From the NCBI GenBank assembly GCA_964394085.1, contig CAYMWF010000029.1, positions 4,687 through 68,686 of the forward strand: a DNA stretch of 64,000 nt, written 5' to 3'. The position numbers and the translations under genes were made by a program. The DNA is from CAYMWF01 sp964394085 [NCBI: uncultured Gemmatimonadota bacterium]. Lineage in GTDB: Bacteria > GCA-2686955 > CAYMWF01. The notes under the pieces are model-generated. The model had not been told where the DNA came from. It saw only the letters and a list, made by a program, of their open reading frames with translations, and ran no database searches. Below are positions 1 to 12,789 of this stretch, one piece after another. Within the stretch, counting starts at the first letter, position 1. Every line of letters starts with the position of its first letter.

Positions 1-2
1 CC

Positions 3-299
3 ATCGGAAGGTGGTACTATGAGGTCATGGAGCTCTCAGCAATGGCCCGCGTGTTCGGGAAAATGCTGGGACTGCCCGACGCTTCGTACGAGGATGCAGA
101 AAAATACTTCAAAATGGCCGCCGAAACGAAACCGTCCTATATCGAACATTTTCTCTACCTGGGTAAAACCCGTTTGAAAATGAAAAAACCTGAAGAAGCC
201 AGGGAGGCGCTGGAAGAGGCTTTGAGGATCCCGGCCACGGATCAAAACGATCCCGAATTCAAAGCTGAGGCTGAGAAGCTCCTTAAAGAACTCGGGTAA
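3..299 (+). CDS. C-terminal part of a TPR protein, RMDN-like (partial, cut by window edge)
   Basis: The reading frame is open from the first bases of the window, so the ATG at 27 is internal and the gene starts outside. The visible 98 residues begin GRWYYEVMEL and contain two tetratricopeptide-type helical hairpins: the Y-E-D-A-E-K-Y-F region followed by LYLGKTRLKMKKPEEAREAL. The GRW start followed by an F-G-K/LGLPDASYEDAEKYF-type segment resembles the C-terminal TPRs of regulator-of-microtubule-dynamics-like proteins, which are widespread in bacteria. They are protein-interaction modules of unknown bacterial role. It converges with the sulfatase gene 34 bp away. The family call is from memory of the motif, not a search. 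Confidence 0.6.
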   Translation: MGRWYYEVMELSAMARVFGKMLGLPDASYEDAEKYFKMAAETKPSYIEHFLYLGKTRLKMKKPEEAREALEEALRIPATDQNDPEFKAEAEKLLKELG

Positions 300-333
300 G
301 GCAAACCCTTTCCGACTGCCTGCCCGACCGGAT

Positions 334-1746
334 TCAATCGTCAACATATCCAAGGGTGCGCAAACGCTCAATTATTCCCGGGTCCAGTTCGCCCTCCCCT
401 TCCTTGCTCAGCGGTTCTTCCACATATCCCCCGAACCGATCAAGCTTCCTTTTGAGGTCGGCGGCGATGCGGGGCTTCTCGGCATACAGGTTCAAGGTCT
501 CCCCCGGGTCGGACACCAGGTCAAAAAGCTCGCTCTTGTCCGGATGATTCGGACGGAAAAGCAGCTTCCAGCTTCCATCGGTAACACAGTAGATGAGATC
601 ATCTAAAGGGCGTTGAAGAAAAAGGGTGGTGTTCATATCATACTTGTTGATGGCATCGGCGTACGCGATACGATCGGTTTGCACCACTGAATCGTCGATC
701 AAATCCACCAGGCTCTTCCCGTCGAACTCTTCACCGGTTTCAAGACCTGCTTCATTCAGAACGGTGGGCACTATATCGATGGTTCGGGCAAGTTGGCCTA
801 TCCTTCTGCCTTTCGGCCAGGATGGAAGCCTCATGATCAGAGGAATCCGAATCTGCTCCTGGTAGAGGAGACGGTGAAACCACCATCCGTGGTCGCCTAA
901 TCCTTCTCCATGATCGGAGACAAGCGTGATAATTGTTCTATCGTATTCACCACTCGCTTCGAGATAATCGAGCAGCTTGCCGAACTGGGCATCCATAAAC
1001 CTGATCTCGGCATCGTAAAGCTGGCCTTTTTTTTCTACCATCGGGGCATCGGGCGATATGAACTGCGACATCGTTTCCACCGGAGGAAGAATAGCGGCAT
1101 CGTGCGGGTCCCAGAAATGCACCCAGAGAAAAAATGGTCGTTCGACCTGCTCGAGCCAGTTCAGAGCGAGAGAGACGGTTTCATCCGAGCGGCGCTGATT
1201 CTGTTGAAGAGGCCAGATGTATTTTCCGCTGGGCAGCTTTGTGAAAGTGTTTTCCGCGTCAACCGGCAACCCGCAGTCGAAATGGTCGAATCCACGATCG
1301 AATCCGTAGAATTCCGATACCGTGAATGAACTGAGGAACGCCCCTGTATTCCACCCCTGATCGCCAAGCATATCCGCCAGGGTCGGGACAGTATCAGGAA
1401 GCCTGTAGCCCCCTCCGGCATAGATGACCCTGACTCCGTGGCGATACTGATAGTATCCGGATAATATGGATGCATGGGATACCGGTGTCACCGCCGAAGT
1501 CGATACCGCGGACTCGAACAGAACGGCATCCTCGGCGAATGCATCTATCCTGGGGCTGGTAGGCAGCTCGTAACCGTAACAACCGAGGCGATCGGCTCTG
1601 GTTGTATCGAGAGTAACCAGCAGTATGTTCGGCTTGGCGGTTCCCGCCGGAGGATCCGGGCTCGTGCAGCCGACAATCATGAATATGACCGGCAGGAAAA
1701 TACCGAGCAGGAAGAAATCAGGAGTTTTAAAATTTTGAATAGTCAA
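334..1746 (-). CDS. Sulfatase-family lipoprotein hydrolase (alkaline phosphatase superfamily) with Thr at the nucleophile position
   Basis: A 470-aa exported enzyme of the sulfatase/phosphoesterase superfamily. The N-terminus has a hydrophobic stretch ending in a lipobox (IVGC, Cys27), so it is probably anchored as a lipoprotein. The first metal-binding motif is NILLVTLDTTRADRLGCYGY (residues 40-59). The segment that normally reads C/S-x-P-S-R is TPVSH (87-91), so the formylglycine Cys/Ser is replaced by Thr87. Distal metal ligands lie in SDHGEGLGDHGWW. A Thr nucleophile is common in one sulfatase-like subgroup, so the substrate could be a sulfate, phosphate or phosphonate ester. It starts 19 bp after ligA and may share its transcript. 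Substrate unknown. Confidence 0.85.
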   Translation of the reverse strand: MTIQNFKTPDFFLLGIFLPVIFMIVGCTSPDPPAGTAKPNILLVTLDTTRADRLGCYGYELPTSPRIDAFAEDAVLFESAVSTSAVTPVSHASILSGYYQYRHGVRVIYAGGGYRLPDTVPTLADMLGDQGWNTGAFLSSFTVSEFYGFDRGFDHFDCGLPVDAENTFTKLPSGKYIWPLQQNQRRSDETVSLALNWLEQVERPFFLWVHFWDPHDAAILPPVETMSQFISPDAPMVEKKGQLYDAEIRFMDAQFGKLLDYLEASGEYDRTIITLVSDHGEGLGDHGWWFHRLLYQEQIRIPLIMRLPSWPKGRRIGQLARTIDIVPTVLNEAGLETGEEFDGKSLVDLIDDSVVQTDRIAYADAINKYDMNTTLFLQRPLDDLIYCVTDGSWKLLFRPNHPDKSELFDLVSDPGETLNLYAEKPRIAADLKRKLDRFGGYVEEPLSKEGEGELDPGIIERLRTLGYVDD

Positions 1747-1765
1747 TTTAGTACGACCAGCACCC

Positions 1766-5613
<3,848 letters not shown>

Positions 5614-5619
5614 TTCTTC

Positions 5620-6516
5620 CTACTCTCCTCGCACAGCACCGCCCCAGTGAAATTTTTTTCGCATTATATCGAAAAAGGAGCGTCCCCAGATACGAACGAG
5701 GAGGGCGTCATTTTCAGCCCGGCAGAGCGTCAAACGGTCACCATGGGAAATTTCAAAAGTCTGTTGTCCGTCCACGGCGCCTATCCCGCATTGTCTTTTT
5801 GACTGGAGCCTGATCTCGACTTCATCATGTCCCGAGATCATGATTGCGCGCACCGACAGAGAATGCGGGCAGATGGGAATAATCAGGAAAGTGTCCAGCG
5901 CGGGCATAACCACCGGGCCCCCGGCGGAAAGTGAATGAGCAGTTGAACCGGTAGGTGTAGAGAGGATCAGTCCGTCGGAAAAGTAGGTTGTAAGGTGTTC
6001 GCCGTTGATTTTGACTTCGATCTCAGCCATCCTCGAAAATGAATTTCGGAGTATCGCTACTTCGTTCAACGCGGTGAATTCTTTGTGCCGCCCCTCACTA
6101 TCGTCCAGTTTCGCCGTTATCCGCATCCTGTGATCGACCTGGAATTCTCCGGATGCCGCGAGACGCAGGCCGGCTTCCAGTTCCTCGGGAACCCTGGTAT
6201 CGATCTCGGTCAGAAACCCGAGGGTTCCTGTGTTGATCCCAAGAACGGGACGAGGGAAACGCATTGTCTCCCGAACTACGCGGAGCAGAGTTCCGTCACC
6301 CCCGATCGACAGGATCAGATCGGATTCGGAGGCCGGTGCTTCCATTTCGACCACCTGGTTCCGGAGCTGAGAACTCAAGAGGTCAGCACCGACAGGTTCG
6401 ATCAAGGTCTTTATATTCTCGGCACGAAGAATGCCGATGGTACGGCTCAATGTCTTCGGCATCTCTTCTTTATTCCAGTTGCCGTATATCGCTATCCGCC
6501 GCAATTTGCCTGCCAT
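5620..6516 (-). CDS. nadK: NAD kinase
   Basis: Phosphorylates NAD+ to NADP+ in the cytoplasm. The 298-aa protein carries the family GGDGT motif at residues 72-76, NTGTLGFLTE near 97, and the NAD-binding STPTGSTAHSLSAGGP stretch near 190. The ATG at 6516 is preferred over the more upstream GTG at 6531, because a GGAGG Shine-Dalgarno sequence lies eight bases before it and would otherwise be inside the coding region. It lies between the prenyl synthase gene and recN in the same direction. Confidence 0.95.
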   Translation of the reverse strand: MAGKLRRIAIYGNWNKEEMPKTLSRTIGILRAENIKTLIEPVGADLLSSQLRNQVVEMEAPASESDLILSIGGDGTLLRVVRETMRFPRPVLGINTGTLGFLTEIDTRVPEELEAGLRLAASGEFQVDHRMRITAKLDDSEGRHKEFTALNEVAILRNSFSRMAEIEVKINGEHLTTYFSDGLILSTPTGSTAHSLSAGGPVVMPALDTFLIIPICPHSLSVRAIMISGHDEVEIRLQSKRQCGIGAVDGQQTFEISHGDRLTLCRAENDALLVRIWGRSFFDIMRKKFHWGGAVRGE

Positions 6517-6548
6517 GAATAACACCTCCACACGGGGCTCGGAGAGGA

Positions 6549-7445
6549 TTATCGATCCCGCTCCACTATCAAACGGGCCAGCTGCTCCAGTCGTCCGGAA
6601 GCCTTCAATTCTGACGGTAAAACGTCGAGAGCCTGCTTGAAAAGCGCCAAAGCTTGTTTCTCGGCTCCTTCAAGGCCGAGCACGGCTGGATAAGTCGCTT
6701 TGCCGTGAGCTTCATCCTCTCCGGTATTCTTGCCGAGCTTCTCCGTATCTCCAACGACGTCAAGTATATCATCCTTGATCTGGAATGCCAGCCCTACCAG
6801 CTCGCCGAACCTTCCGATATTATCAATAATCGATTCATCCGCACCCGCTGTAATTGCCCCCATCCTTAAAGGCAGACGGATCAGAGCACCGGTTTTCTCC
6901 CGGTGCATCCTGGACAGGGTGCTTTCGTCTACCTGCCCGGTTGCGCTCCCTTCAAGGAGGAGATCCGTTTCCTGCCCTCCTATCATCCCCTCGATTCCCG
7001 CAGTCCTGCATGTATCTGTGACCAGCCGTCCAACGATTGCCGGAGCGATCGATCCGATCGACGCAAGACTCTCGAATGCGAGGGTCAGCAGAGCATCACC
7101 CGCCAGAATTGCAAACGCATCCCCGAACTTTATATGGCATGTGGGAACACCGCGTCGAAGCGCGTCATCGTCCAGGGCCGGGAGATCGTCATGGATCAGG
7201 GAGTAAGTATGAATCAGTTCGACGGCGATGCCGGCCGGCAGAAAATCATCAAGACGTCTTCCTCCCGATGCTTCGTAAGCCGCGATGAATAAAATCGGCC
7301 TGATCCTCTTCCCTCCTGAAAAAAGGGAATATTCCATGGCGCGCCATACCGGGCCGTCCCGCCGGCGCGAGATCAGGATTCTTTTCATCCTGGTATTTAC
7401 GAGCTCCCTGTTACGCTCGAACCATTCTTCAAAAGATTCGTTCAT
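6549..7445 (-). CDS. ispA: Short-chain polyprenyl (farnesyl/geranylgeranyl) diphosphate synthase
   Basis: Condenses isopentenyl diphosphate with an allylic diphosphate to make a C15 or C20 chain for quinones and bactoprenol. In the 298-aa protein the substrate motif GGKRIRP is at 44-50. The first Asp-rich motif DDLPALDDD begins at residue 86 and has the extra residues typical of bacterial FPP/GGPP synthases. The second is FQIKDDILD near 222. Product length cannot be fixed from sequence alone. The start ATG overlaps the xseB stop by four bases. The order xseA-xseB-ispA is widely conserved. Confidence 0.92.
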   Translation of the reverse strand: MNESFEEWFERNRELVNTRMKRILISRRRDGPVWRAMEYSLFSGGKRIRPILFIAAYEASGGRRLDDFLPAGIAVELIHTYSLIHDDLPALDDDALRRGVPTCHIKFGDAFAILAGDALLTLAFESLASIGSIAPAIVGRLVTDTCRTAGIEGMIGGQETDLLLEGSATGQVDESTLSRMHREKTGALIRLPLRMGAITAGADESIIDNIGRFGELVGLAFQIKDDILDVVGDTEKLGKNTGEDEAHGKATYPAVLGLEGAEKQALALFKQALDVLPSELKASGRLEQLARLIVERDR

Positions 7446-7711
7446 GATGATTCATCTTCTTCGTTGTCGCCCTGGATGAACAGCGGTTCGGTAGAAGGAG
7501 GTTCACCGGTGGATGATTCGATGATTTTTTTCACCCGGAGTTCCGCATCTTCCAGGATCGACTGACAATCCTTTGTAAGCGCTATGCCTTCTTTGTACAG
7601 TTGCAGGGATTCTTCAAGGGCGAGGTTGCCTTTTTCGAGAGCGGCCACTATTTCTTCCAGTCTCTCGAATTTTTCTTCGAAGGTTTCTTTTTTCATCGGT
7701 GCGGACTCCAC
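7442..7711 (-). CDS. xseB: Exodeoxyribonuclease VII small subunit
   Basis: Small helical subunit of the single-strand-specific exonuclease VII. The 89 residues contain the family signature FEEKFERLEEIVAALEKGNL (11-30) and the following LEESLQLYKEG segment. The acidic C-terminal 20 residues are non-conserved. A second possible start is Met6. It lies ten bases after xseA and overlaps the prenyl synthase gene by four bases. Confidence 0.94.
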   Translation of the reverse strand: MESAPMKKETFEEKFERLEEIVAALEKGNLALEESLQLYKEGIALTKDCQSILEDAELRVKKIIESSTGEPPSTEPLFIQGDNEEDESS

Positions 7712-7720
7712 TACCCGGGC

Positions 7721-9052
7721 TTACCATAGGGTTGTTTGCCCGGATTCTTCAAATCCATCCGGGTCGGCACTGTCAGGGGCAGATTTTTCGTTCTTCGCAT
7801 CTGCTTTCGGATTTTTCGAATTTTCACCGGGAATAACAGCGGCTATCGTGGCATCCAGCTCTCCGGATGTGAGAACAAGATTGACCGTATCTCCGACATC
7901 CACCTGTTCGCTGGCAGTAACTATTTCCATCGAAGGCTTGCTCCTGCAAATCGCGTAACCCCGTTCGAGGATTGACTCAGGATCAAGAGCTTCGAGTTTT
8001 TCTTTAAGGGCATGTAAACGAGCGGATCGATCTTTTCTTTCGAGCGACCAGGCATTCTCAATCCGGCGGGTAGACTCGTCGATACGCTGCATCCAGGTAT
8101 GAATCGCTTCGGCCGGAATACGCATCCGGTAATCGTTTGCCAGAGCCTGGACCCGCGAGGAGATAAAATCCAGTCTTCGCCGTATGAACATACTCATCCT
8201 GGATTTCGAATTATTGATCCGCCTGACGATTTCAGTCGAATCCGGCACAACGATCTCCGCCGCGACGGACGGTGTCGGCGCTCTCACATCCGCCGTAAAA
8301 TCTGAGATTGTGAAATCGATCTCGTGACCCACTGCGGAAATGACGGGTATCCGGCTGCGATGAATCGCGCGGGCGGTGACTTCTTCATTGAAAGCCCAGA
8401 GGTCTTCCAGAGATCCTCCCCCGCGCCCCACAATCATCACATCGACCAGATCGTATTCGTTCAGGAAGTCGATGGCTCCCGCAATCTGCGCGGCTGCCTG
8501 CTCCCCCTGTACGAGAACGGGGTACAGTAAAACTTCGACCAGGGGGAAACGCCTTCGCAATACATTGACTATATCCCGTATTGCCGCACCTGTCGGAGAT
8601 GTAACCACGCCCAGACGCCGGGGGAATTCCGGCGGTCTTCTCTTGAGTGCAGGATCGAACAGGCCTTCGGACGCTAATTTCTTCTTCAGTTTCTCGAATG
8701 CTATCTGGAGGTTGCCGACGCCGGCTTCTTCGAGCCGGTGGATACTGATCTGGTAGGTTCCCCTCGGTTTGTATACCGTTATCTTTCCGAAAGCACGAAC
8801 GAGGCCACCGTCATTCACTTCAAAATCGATCATCCGCGCATTTCCGCGAAACATCACCGCTCGGATTTGCGCATGCTCATCTTTCAGGGTGAAATACAGA
8901 TGGCCTGAAGCCGCCCTGGTGAAATTCGAAACCTCCCCTTCAACCTGCACGATCCCGAAATTAGATTCCAGGGTGTTCTGAATCAGAGAGGTCAATTCAT
9001 CGACGGAATAGATCTTCGGTTCGCCGCGGGGGGTGTCCCCTGCGGAAATCAT
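7721..9052 (-). CDS. xseA: Exodeoxyribonuclease VII large subunit
   Basis: Catalytic subunit of exonuclease VII, which trims single-stranded DNA ends in mismatch and recombination repair. The frame is open from 9175, but I place the start at the ATG at 9052. That start overlaps the folD stop as ATGA and puts the conserved OB-fold (YSVDELTSLIQNTL, then VEGEVSNF) near the N-terminus, giving 443 aa, close to the usual length. The catalytic domain shows RLGVVTSPTGAAIRDI and GRGGGSLEDLWAFNEE, followed by coiled coil and a C-terminal barrel (LERGYAICR). Confidence 0.95.
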   Translation of the reverse strand: MISAGDTPRGEPKIYSVDELTSLIQNTLESNFGIVQVEGEVSNFTRAASGHLYFTLKDEHAQIRAVMFRGNARMIDFEVNDGGLVRAFGKITVYKPRGTYQISIHRLEEAGVGNLQIAFEKLKKKLASEGLFDPALKRRPPEFPRRLGVVTSPTGAAIRDIVNVLRRRFPLVEVLLYPVLVQGEQAAAQIAGAIDFLNEYDLVDVMIVGRGGGSLEDLWAFNEEVTARAIHRSRIPVISAVGHEIDFTISDFTADVRAPTPSVAAEIVVPDSTEIVRRINNSKSRMSMFIRRRLDFISSRVQALANDYRMRIPAEAIHTWMQRIDESTRRIENAWSLERKDRSARLHALKEKLEALDPESILERGYAICRSKPSMEIVTASEQVDVGDTVNLVLTSGELDATIAAVIPGENSKNPKADAKNEKSAPDSADPDGFEESGQTTLW

Positions 9053-9945
9053 GACGCCGACCCTTGTTTCGCGGCGGCGGTTGCGGCATTTACCGTATTT
9101 TTGAGAAGCATGGCTATGGTCATGGGACCTATACCTCCCGGAACCGGTGTAATCAGTGATGCGCGTTCCGCGCACGATTCGAAATGGCAGTCTCCAACGA
9201 GTTTATCAGAGCCGTCGCGGGAGATCCTGTTAACGCCGACGTCGACGACCACTGCGCCTTCGCGTATCATATCCCCGGTTATCACTTCAGGGTATCCGAC
9301 CGCGACGATAACGATATCGGCGTTTCTGGTATGCGAAGCCAGATCGCGCGTGGCCGTATGGCAGAACGTAACGGTAGCGTTTGCACCGCGTTTTTTCTGA
9401 ACCATCATCGCAGCCAGTGGTTTGCCGACAATGTTGCTTCGACCGGCGATCACTACCTCGGCACCCGCAGTTTCGACAGAATAAAAACGAAGAATATGCA
9501 AAATACCTGCCGGAGTACAGGGAGGAGTTGTTTCCTCACCCCGGAGAAGGCGCCCCATGTTGACGGGATGCAGGCCATCCACGTCTTTTTCAGGCTTTAT
9601 CGCTTCTATGACCCTCGATTCGGAGATACCGGCGGGTAAGGGCAGTTGAACGAGTATTCCATGGATCGAATTATCCAGATTCAGTTCACCGACGGTGTCT
9701 ATAATCGTCGACTCGTCGGCATCTTCAGTCAATCGCACGATACTGGAAGCAATACCCGTCTTCGCGCAGGCTTTTTCTTTCATCCCGACATAAACGGCTG
9801 ATGCCGGATCATCGCCGACAAGAATCACCGCCAGACCGGGAACGATTCCCTTTTCCGACAGGATAGCCGCTCTTTCGGAAACTTCTGATTTGATAAATCT
9901 GGCGGCTTTCCGGCCGCTCATCCGTTTTTCTTTCCAGGTGGTCAT
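9049..9945 (-). CDS. folD: Bifunctional 5,10-methylene-THF dehydrogenase/cyclohydrolase
   Basis: Interconverts 5,10-methylene-, methenyl- and 10-formyl-tetrahydrofolate with NADP(H). The 298-aa protein shows the catalytic YVGMK (Tyr52, Lys56), QLPLP near 104, a Rossmann region with GRSNIVGKP, and the signature PGGIGPMT near 267. A GGGGGAG ribosome-binding site supports the start. The stop overlaps the xseA start by four bases. A 90-bp gap separates it from ymdB upstream. Confidence 0.96.
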   Translation of the reverse strand: MTTWKEKRMSGRKAARFIKSEVSERAAILSEKGIVPGLAVILVGDDPASAVYVGMKEKACAKTGIASSIVRLTEDADESTIIDTVGELNLDNSIHGILVQLPLPAGISESRVIEAIKPEKDVDGLHPVNMGRLLRGEETTPPCTPAGILHILRFYSVETAGAEVVIAGRSNIVGKPLAAMMVQKKRGANATVTFCHTATRDLASHTRNADIVIVAVGYPEVITGDMIREGAVVVDVGVNRISRDGSDKLVGDCHFESCAERASLITPVPGGIGPMTIAMLLKNTVNAATAAAKQGSAS

Positions 9946-10035
9946 GTTTTCTCCCCCTGGTGATTCGGCATCAGACCCCGGACAGGCGAGTTTACCCTTA
10001 GCTGATTCTCGAATAAACGGATATGCCGGGATGAC

Positions 10036-10869
10036 TCAAGGAACCGATCTGTTGATCCTTGTGATACTCCTGGCCGAACCCAGTTCGTTGTCGATCTCGA
10101 TAATAACCGCGTTCAGTCTCGGATTCGCCTTCGCAGGCTCGAACCTTACCGGGAGCATCGTAATGAAGTGTTTTAACGATGCTTCTTTTTTCATGCCGAT
10201 TACAGAATCGTGCCCTCCCGTCATTCCCGCATCCGTGATATATGCAGTACCCTCCGGCAGAACCTGCTCATCGGCAGTCTGAATATGTGTATGTGTTCCG
10301 ATAACAGCGCTGGCTCTACCATCGAGAAACCATCCCAATGCCTTTTTCTCGGATGTTGCCTCAGCATGAAAATCTACAATAATCGTTTTGACGCCTGTTG
10401 TCTTGATGAATTCGACAGCTCGAGAAGCGCCTTTGAACGGGCAGTCAACCGTCAGGTTGTACACACGCCCTACGAGATTGATGACGCCTATTTTATAACC
10501 GTTCCGCATGCGGTATACGGCATACCCCTGGCCGGGGACATCCGCGGGATAGTTGAAAGGTCTCACAATCGCCGGGTCATCGTCGATAAATTCGTAGATT
10601 TCTTTCCTGTCCCAGATATGGTTGCCGCCGGTGATCACATCGACACCTGCGTTTACAATCTCATTTCGAAGCTTTTTCGACAGTCCGAACCCCGCGGCGG
10701 TATTCTCACCATTGGCTATCACAAAATCGAGCGATTCTTCGGCGATAAGATCAGGAAGGCAGCGACCCAGGATGCGACGCCCGGGTTTTCCCACTACATC
10801 TCCGATAACCATCACACGCGATACAGACCCATCCGGCCCGTGTCTTTCGGATACTGTTTTATTTTGCAT
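10036..10869 (-). CDS. ymdB: YmdB/TIGR00282-type metallophosphoesterase
   Basis: Dimetal phosphoesterase related to the Bacillus YmdB 2',3'-cyclic-nucleotide phosphodiesterase. Metal-binding motifs are in order: GDVVGKPGR, ANGENTAAGFGLSKK, GGNHIWD, VDFHAEATSEK and GTHTHIQTAD. The 277-aa length includes about 19 extra N-terminal residues, so the true start may be the ATG at 10812. The start used here overlaps rny by 11 bases but has a weak ribosome-binding site. The rny-ymdB pairing is conserved in many phyla and links the protein to RNA turnover signalling. Confidence 0.92.
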   Translation of the reverse strand: MQNKTVSERHGPDGSVSRVMVIGDVVGKPGRRILGRCLPDLIAEESLDFVIANGENTAAGFGLSKKLRNEIVNAGVDVITGGNHIWDRKEIYEFIDDDPAIVRPFNYPADVPGQGYAVYRMRNGYKIGVINLVGRVYNLTVDCPFKGASRAVEFIKTTGVKTIIVDFHAEATSEKKALGWFLDGRASAVIGTHTHIQTADEQVLPEGTAYITDAGMTGGHDSVIGMKKEASLKHFITMLPVRFEPAKANPRLNAVIIEIDNELGSARSITRINRSVP

Positions 10870-12421
10870 ATTCGACGAACCTGTGCTCCCTGATGACGGT
10901 AACTTTCACTTGTCCCGGATAACCGGCAATGGCTTCTATTTTCCGGGCTATTTCATCCGCCAGGGAGATTGTGCGAGATTCTTCGAGGGAAGTATGATCC
11001 ACAATAACCCTCAGCTCTCTTCCTGCTTGAAGAGCGAAGGCGTGGCTTACTCCCGAGAAGGACATGGCGATTTCTTCAAGATGAACCAGACGTTTTATAC
11101 ACGATTCGAGAATTTCACGTCTGGCGCCCGGCCTGTCGGAAGACACCCTGTGGGCTGCGCTTAAAAGAATCGCATAAATATCCTTGTCGTACTCTTCTTC
11201 CGCGAAGGCCCGTATCGACTCGATTACTTTGCTTGATTCGTTATGTTTTCTAAGCAGGTTAAGGCAGGGAGAAATCGGATCTTCATCCATTTGCTGTTCT
11301 ACGGCCATCCCGATATCATGGAAGAGACCCGCTCGCCGAACCCTCCTGCTGTCGAGTCCGAGCAGGGATGCCATGTAGCCGGAAATGATCGCCATTTCCA
11401 CTGAATGCTGCAATACATTCTGACCGGCTGCGGTAAGCAGCTTCAGCTTCCCCAGTTTTTTCACCAGCGGCGGGGCAACCCCGTGCGCGCCGACTTCAAA
11501 AATTGCCTGTTCTCCGTTTTCCCGGAGTACCTCTTCCAATTCATCCCGGGCTTTCTCTACTATCTCTTCGATTCTCGCGGGATGAATTCTTCCGTCTTGT
11601 ATCAGTTTTTCAAGTGCAATCCTGGCAACTTCGCGGCGTTCAGGATCAAAACCGGATAAAACAACCGTGCCCGGGTTGTCGTCGATAAGGAGATCGACTC
11701 CTGTGGACTGCTCGAATGACCGGATATTTCGACCCGCCCGTCCGATTATTCTACCCTTCATGTCGTCATCGGGGAGATCCACCACAGTAACGGAGGTCGC
11801 CGCCGTTTGCTCGCTGGCGCAGTTCTGCATGGCGAGCGCGATAATTTTTCTCGCTTCTTCATCCGCCTTGCGCTCCGCCCGCCGACGGACTTCTCTGATC
11901 ATTTCGCTTGCATCTTCCCTGACCTCCTTCTCGAGGTTGGTGAAGAGCTGAGCTTTCGCCTCTTCAGTCGACAGACCGGCTATTTCTTCAAGCAGGGTAT
12001 TCTGCCTGTCCATCGCTTTCTGGATGAATTCTTCTTTGACCCTGATGCTTTTTTCTCTTGATGAAAGCAGGTCCGTGTCCCGTCGAATCCCCTGCTGTTT
12101 TCTATTCAACAGGTCCGCTTTACGTTCGAGACCCGATTCTCTCGACTCGAGGCGCTTTTTCAGTTTCTCGAATTCCTTCTTTTTTCTGCGGCGATCCTCC
12201 TCGATCTGCTGTTTCGCCTTGTAAATAATTTCTTTCGCGTTCAAAGCGGCCTCTGTCCGTATTTCTTCAGCCTCCTTCTCGGCAGTCTGAATAATACTTC
12301 CCGCCCTGATCTCGATCTCTCGAATCCTCTTGCTCCCCAGCCTCATGCTGAGGAATCGCCCGGCCAGAAAACCCAACAATGCTGCAACTGCTATATATAT
12401 GTATACTGCGAACCAAGCCAT
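10859..12421 (-). CDS. rny: Ribonuclease Y
   Basis: Membrane-anchored endoribonuclease that starts mRNA decay. From the ATG at 12421 the protein is 520 aa, the standard size. It has one N-terminal transmembrane helix (AVYIYIAVAALLGFLAG), a long charged coiled coil to about 190, a KH domain (DDDMKGRIIGRAGRNIRSFE) and an HD domain (AGLFHDIGMAVEQQ). The frame opens four codons earlier, but the GGGAGG Shine-Dalgarno sequence would then lie inside the gene, so the later ATG is preferred. It is followed directly by ymdB and preceded by the 6S RNA gene. Confidence 0.96.
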   Translation of the reverse strand: MAWFAVYIYIAVAALLGFLAGRFLSMRLGSKRIREIEIRAGSIIQTAEKEAEEIRTEAALNAKEIIYKAKQQIEEDRRRKKKEFEKLKKRLESRESGLERKADLLNRKQQGIRRDTDLLSSREKSIRVKEEFIQKAMDRQNTLLEEIAGLSTEEAKAQLFTNLEKEVREDASEMIREVRRRAERKADEEARKIIALAMQNCASEQTAATSVTVVDLPDDDMKGRIIGRAGRNIRSFEQSTGVDLLIDDNPGTVVLSGFDPERREVARIALEKLIQDGRIHPARIEEIVEKARDELEEVLRENGEQAIFEVGAHGVAPPLVKKLGKLKLLTAAGQNVLQHSVEMAIISGYMASLLGLDSRRVRRAGLFHDIGMAVEQQMDEDPISPCLNLLRKHNESSKVIESIRAFAEEEYDKDIYAILLSAAHRVSSDRPGARREILESCIKRLVHLEEIAMSFSGVSHAFALQAGRELRVIVDHTSLEESRTISLADEIARKIEAIAGYPGQVKVTVIREHRFVEYAK

Positions 12422-12541
12422 AAAACCTCCCATCTATATATAAATATCTTCAACCCGCCCCTTTGAAGCTGAATCAGCCGTGAAACGGGCGGTGCTAGTA
12501 CCAGTTTAAAATGGGATGAAGGAGGCAGAAATTCTAAGGTA

Positions 12542-12746
12542 AAAAAAAGTCCCCGCCATAATGCCGTTGATCAGGTTTTTTTGAACCTGCTGTTACAGGT
12601 GGGTTTCCTCCTGGTGATCGGCAGTATCCCCTCGCAAGAGAAGCATTCAGCCTCAAACCAGAGCCGGAATCCCGAAACATCTTTGTTGGCTCAAAGAAAG
12701 TGGCCATTTCAACGAACACGGCAGGGATCTTTAGTCCCATGCTTGC
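12542..12746 (-). ncRNA. ssrS: 6S RNA (regulator of RNA polymerase)
   Basis: The space between zapA and rny holds no convincing protein but folds like 6S RNA on the minus strand. A long interrupted closing stem pairs 12718-12727 with 12550-12559 (GU pairs included) and 12709-12714 with 12565-12570. It encloses a large region with further short helices, giving the usual rod of about 180-200 nt. Eight U residues follow the closing stem at about 12541-12548, as in an intrinsic end. A good promoter precedes it (12753-12781). Location directly after zapA is the classical place for ssrS in Proteobacteria and several other phyla. 6S RNA binds the housekeeping polymerase by mimicking an open promoter. 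Ends are approximate and no covariance search was run. Confidence 0.8.
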
Positions 12747-12752
12747 AACAAC

Positions 12753-12781
12753 AATATAGTCCGATATCGAGAATAATGCAA
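12753..12781 (-). promoter_or_regulatory. Promoter of the 6S RNA gene
   Basis: On the minus strand TTGCAT (12776-12781) and TATATT (12753-12758) are separated by 17 bp, so transcription should start near 12746, just before the folded 6S region. The -35 box lies immediately past the zapA stop codon. Confidence 0.65.
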
Positions 12782-12789
12782 ACAGGTTT

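Noticed and set aside
36-371. 111-aa minus-strand open frame at the left edge
   Set aside because: Antisense to the TPR protein; no ribosome-binding site.
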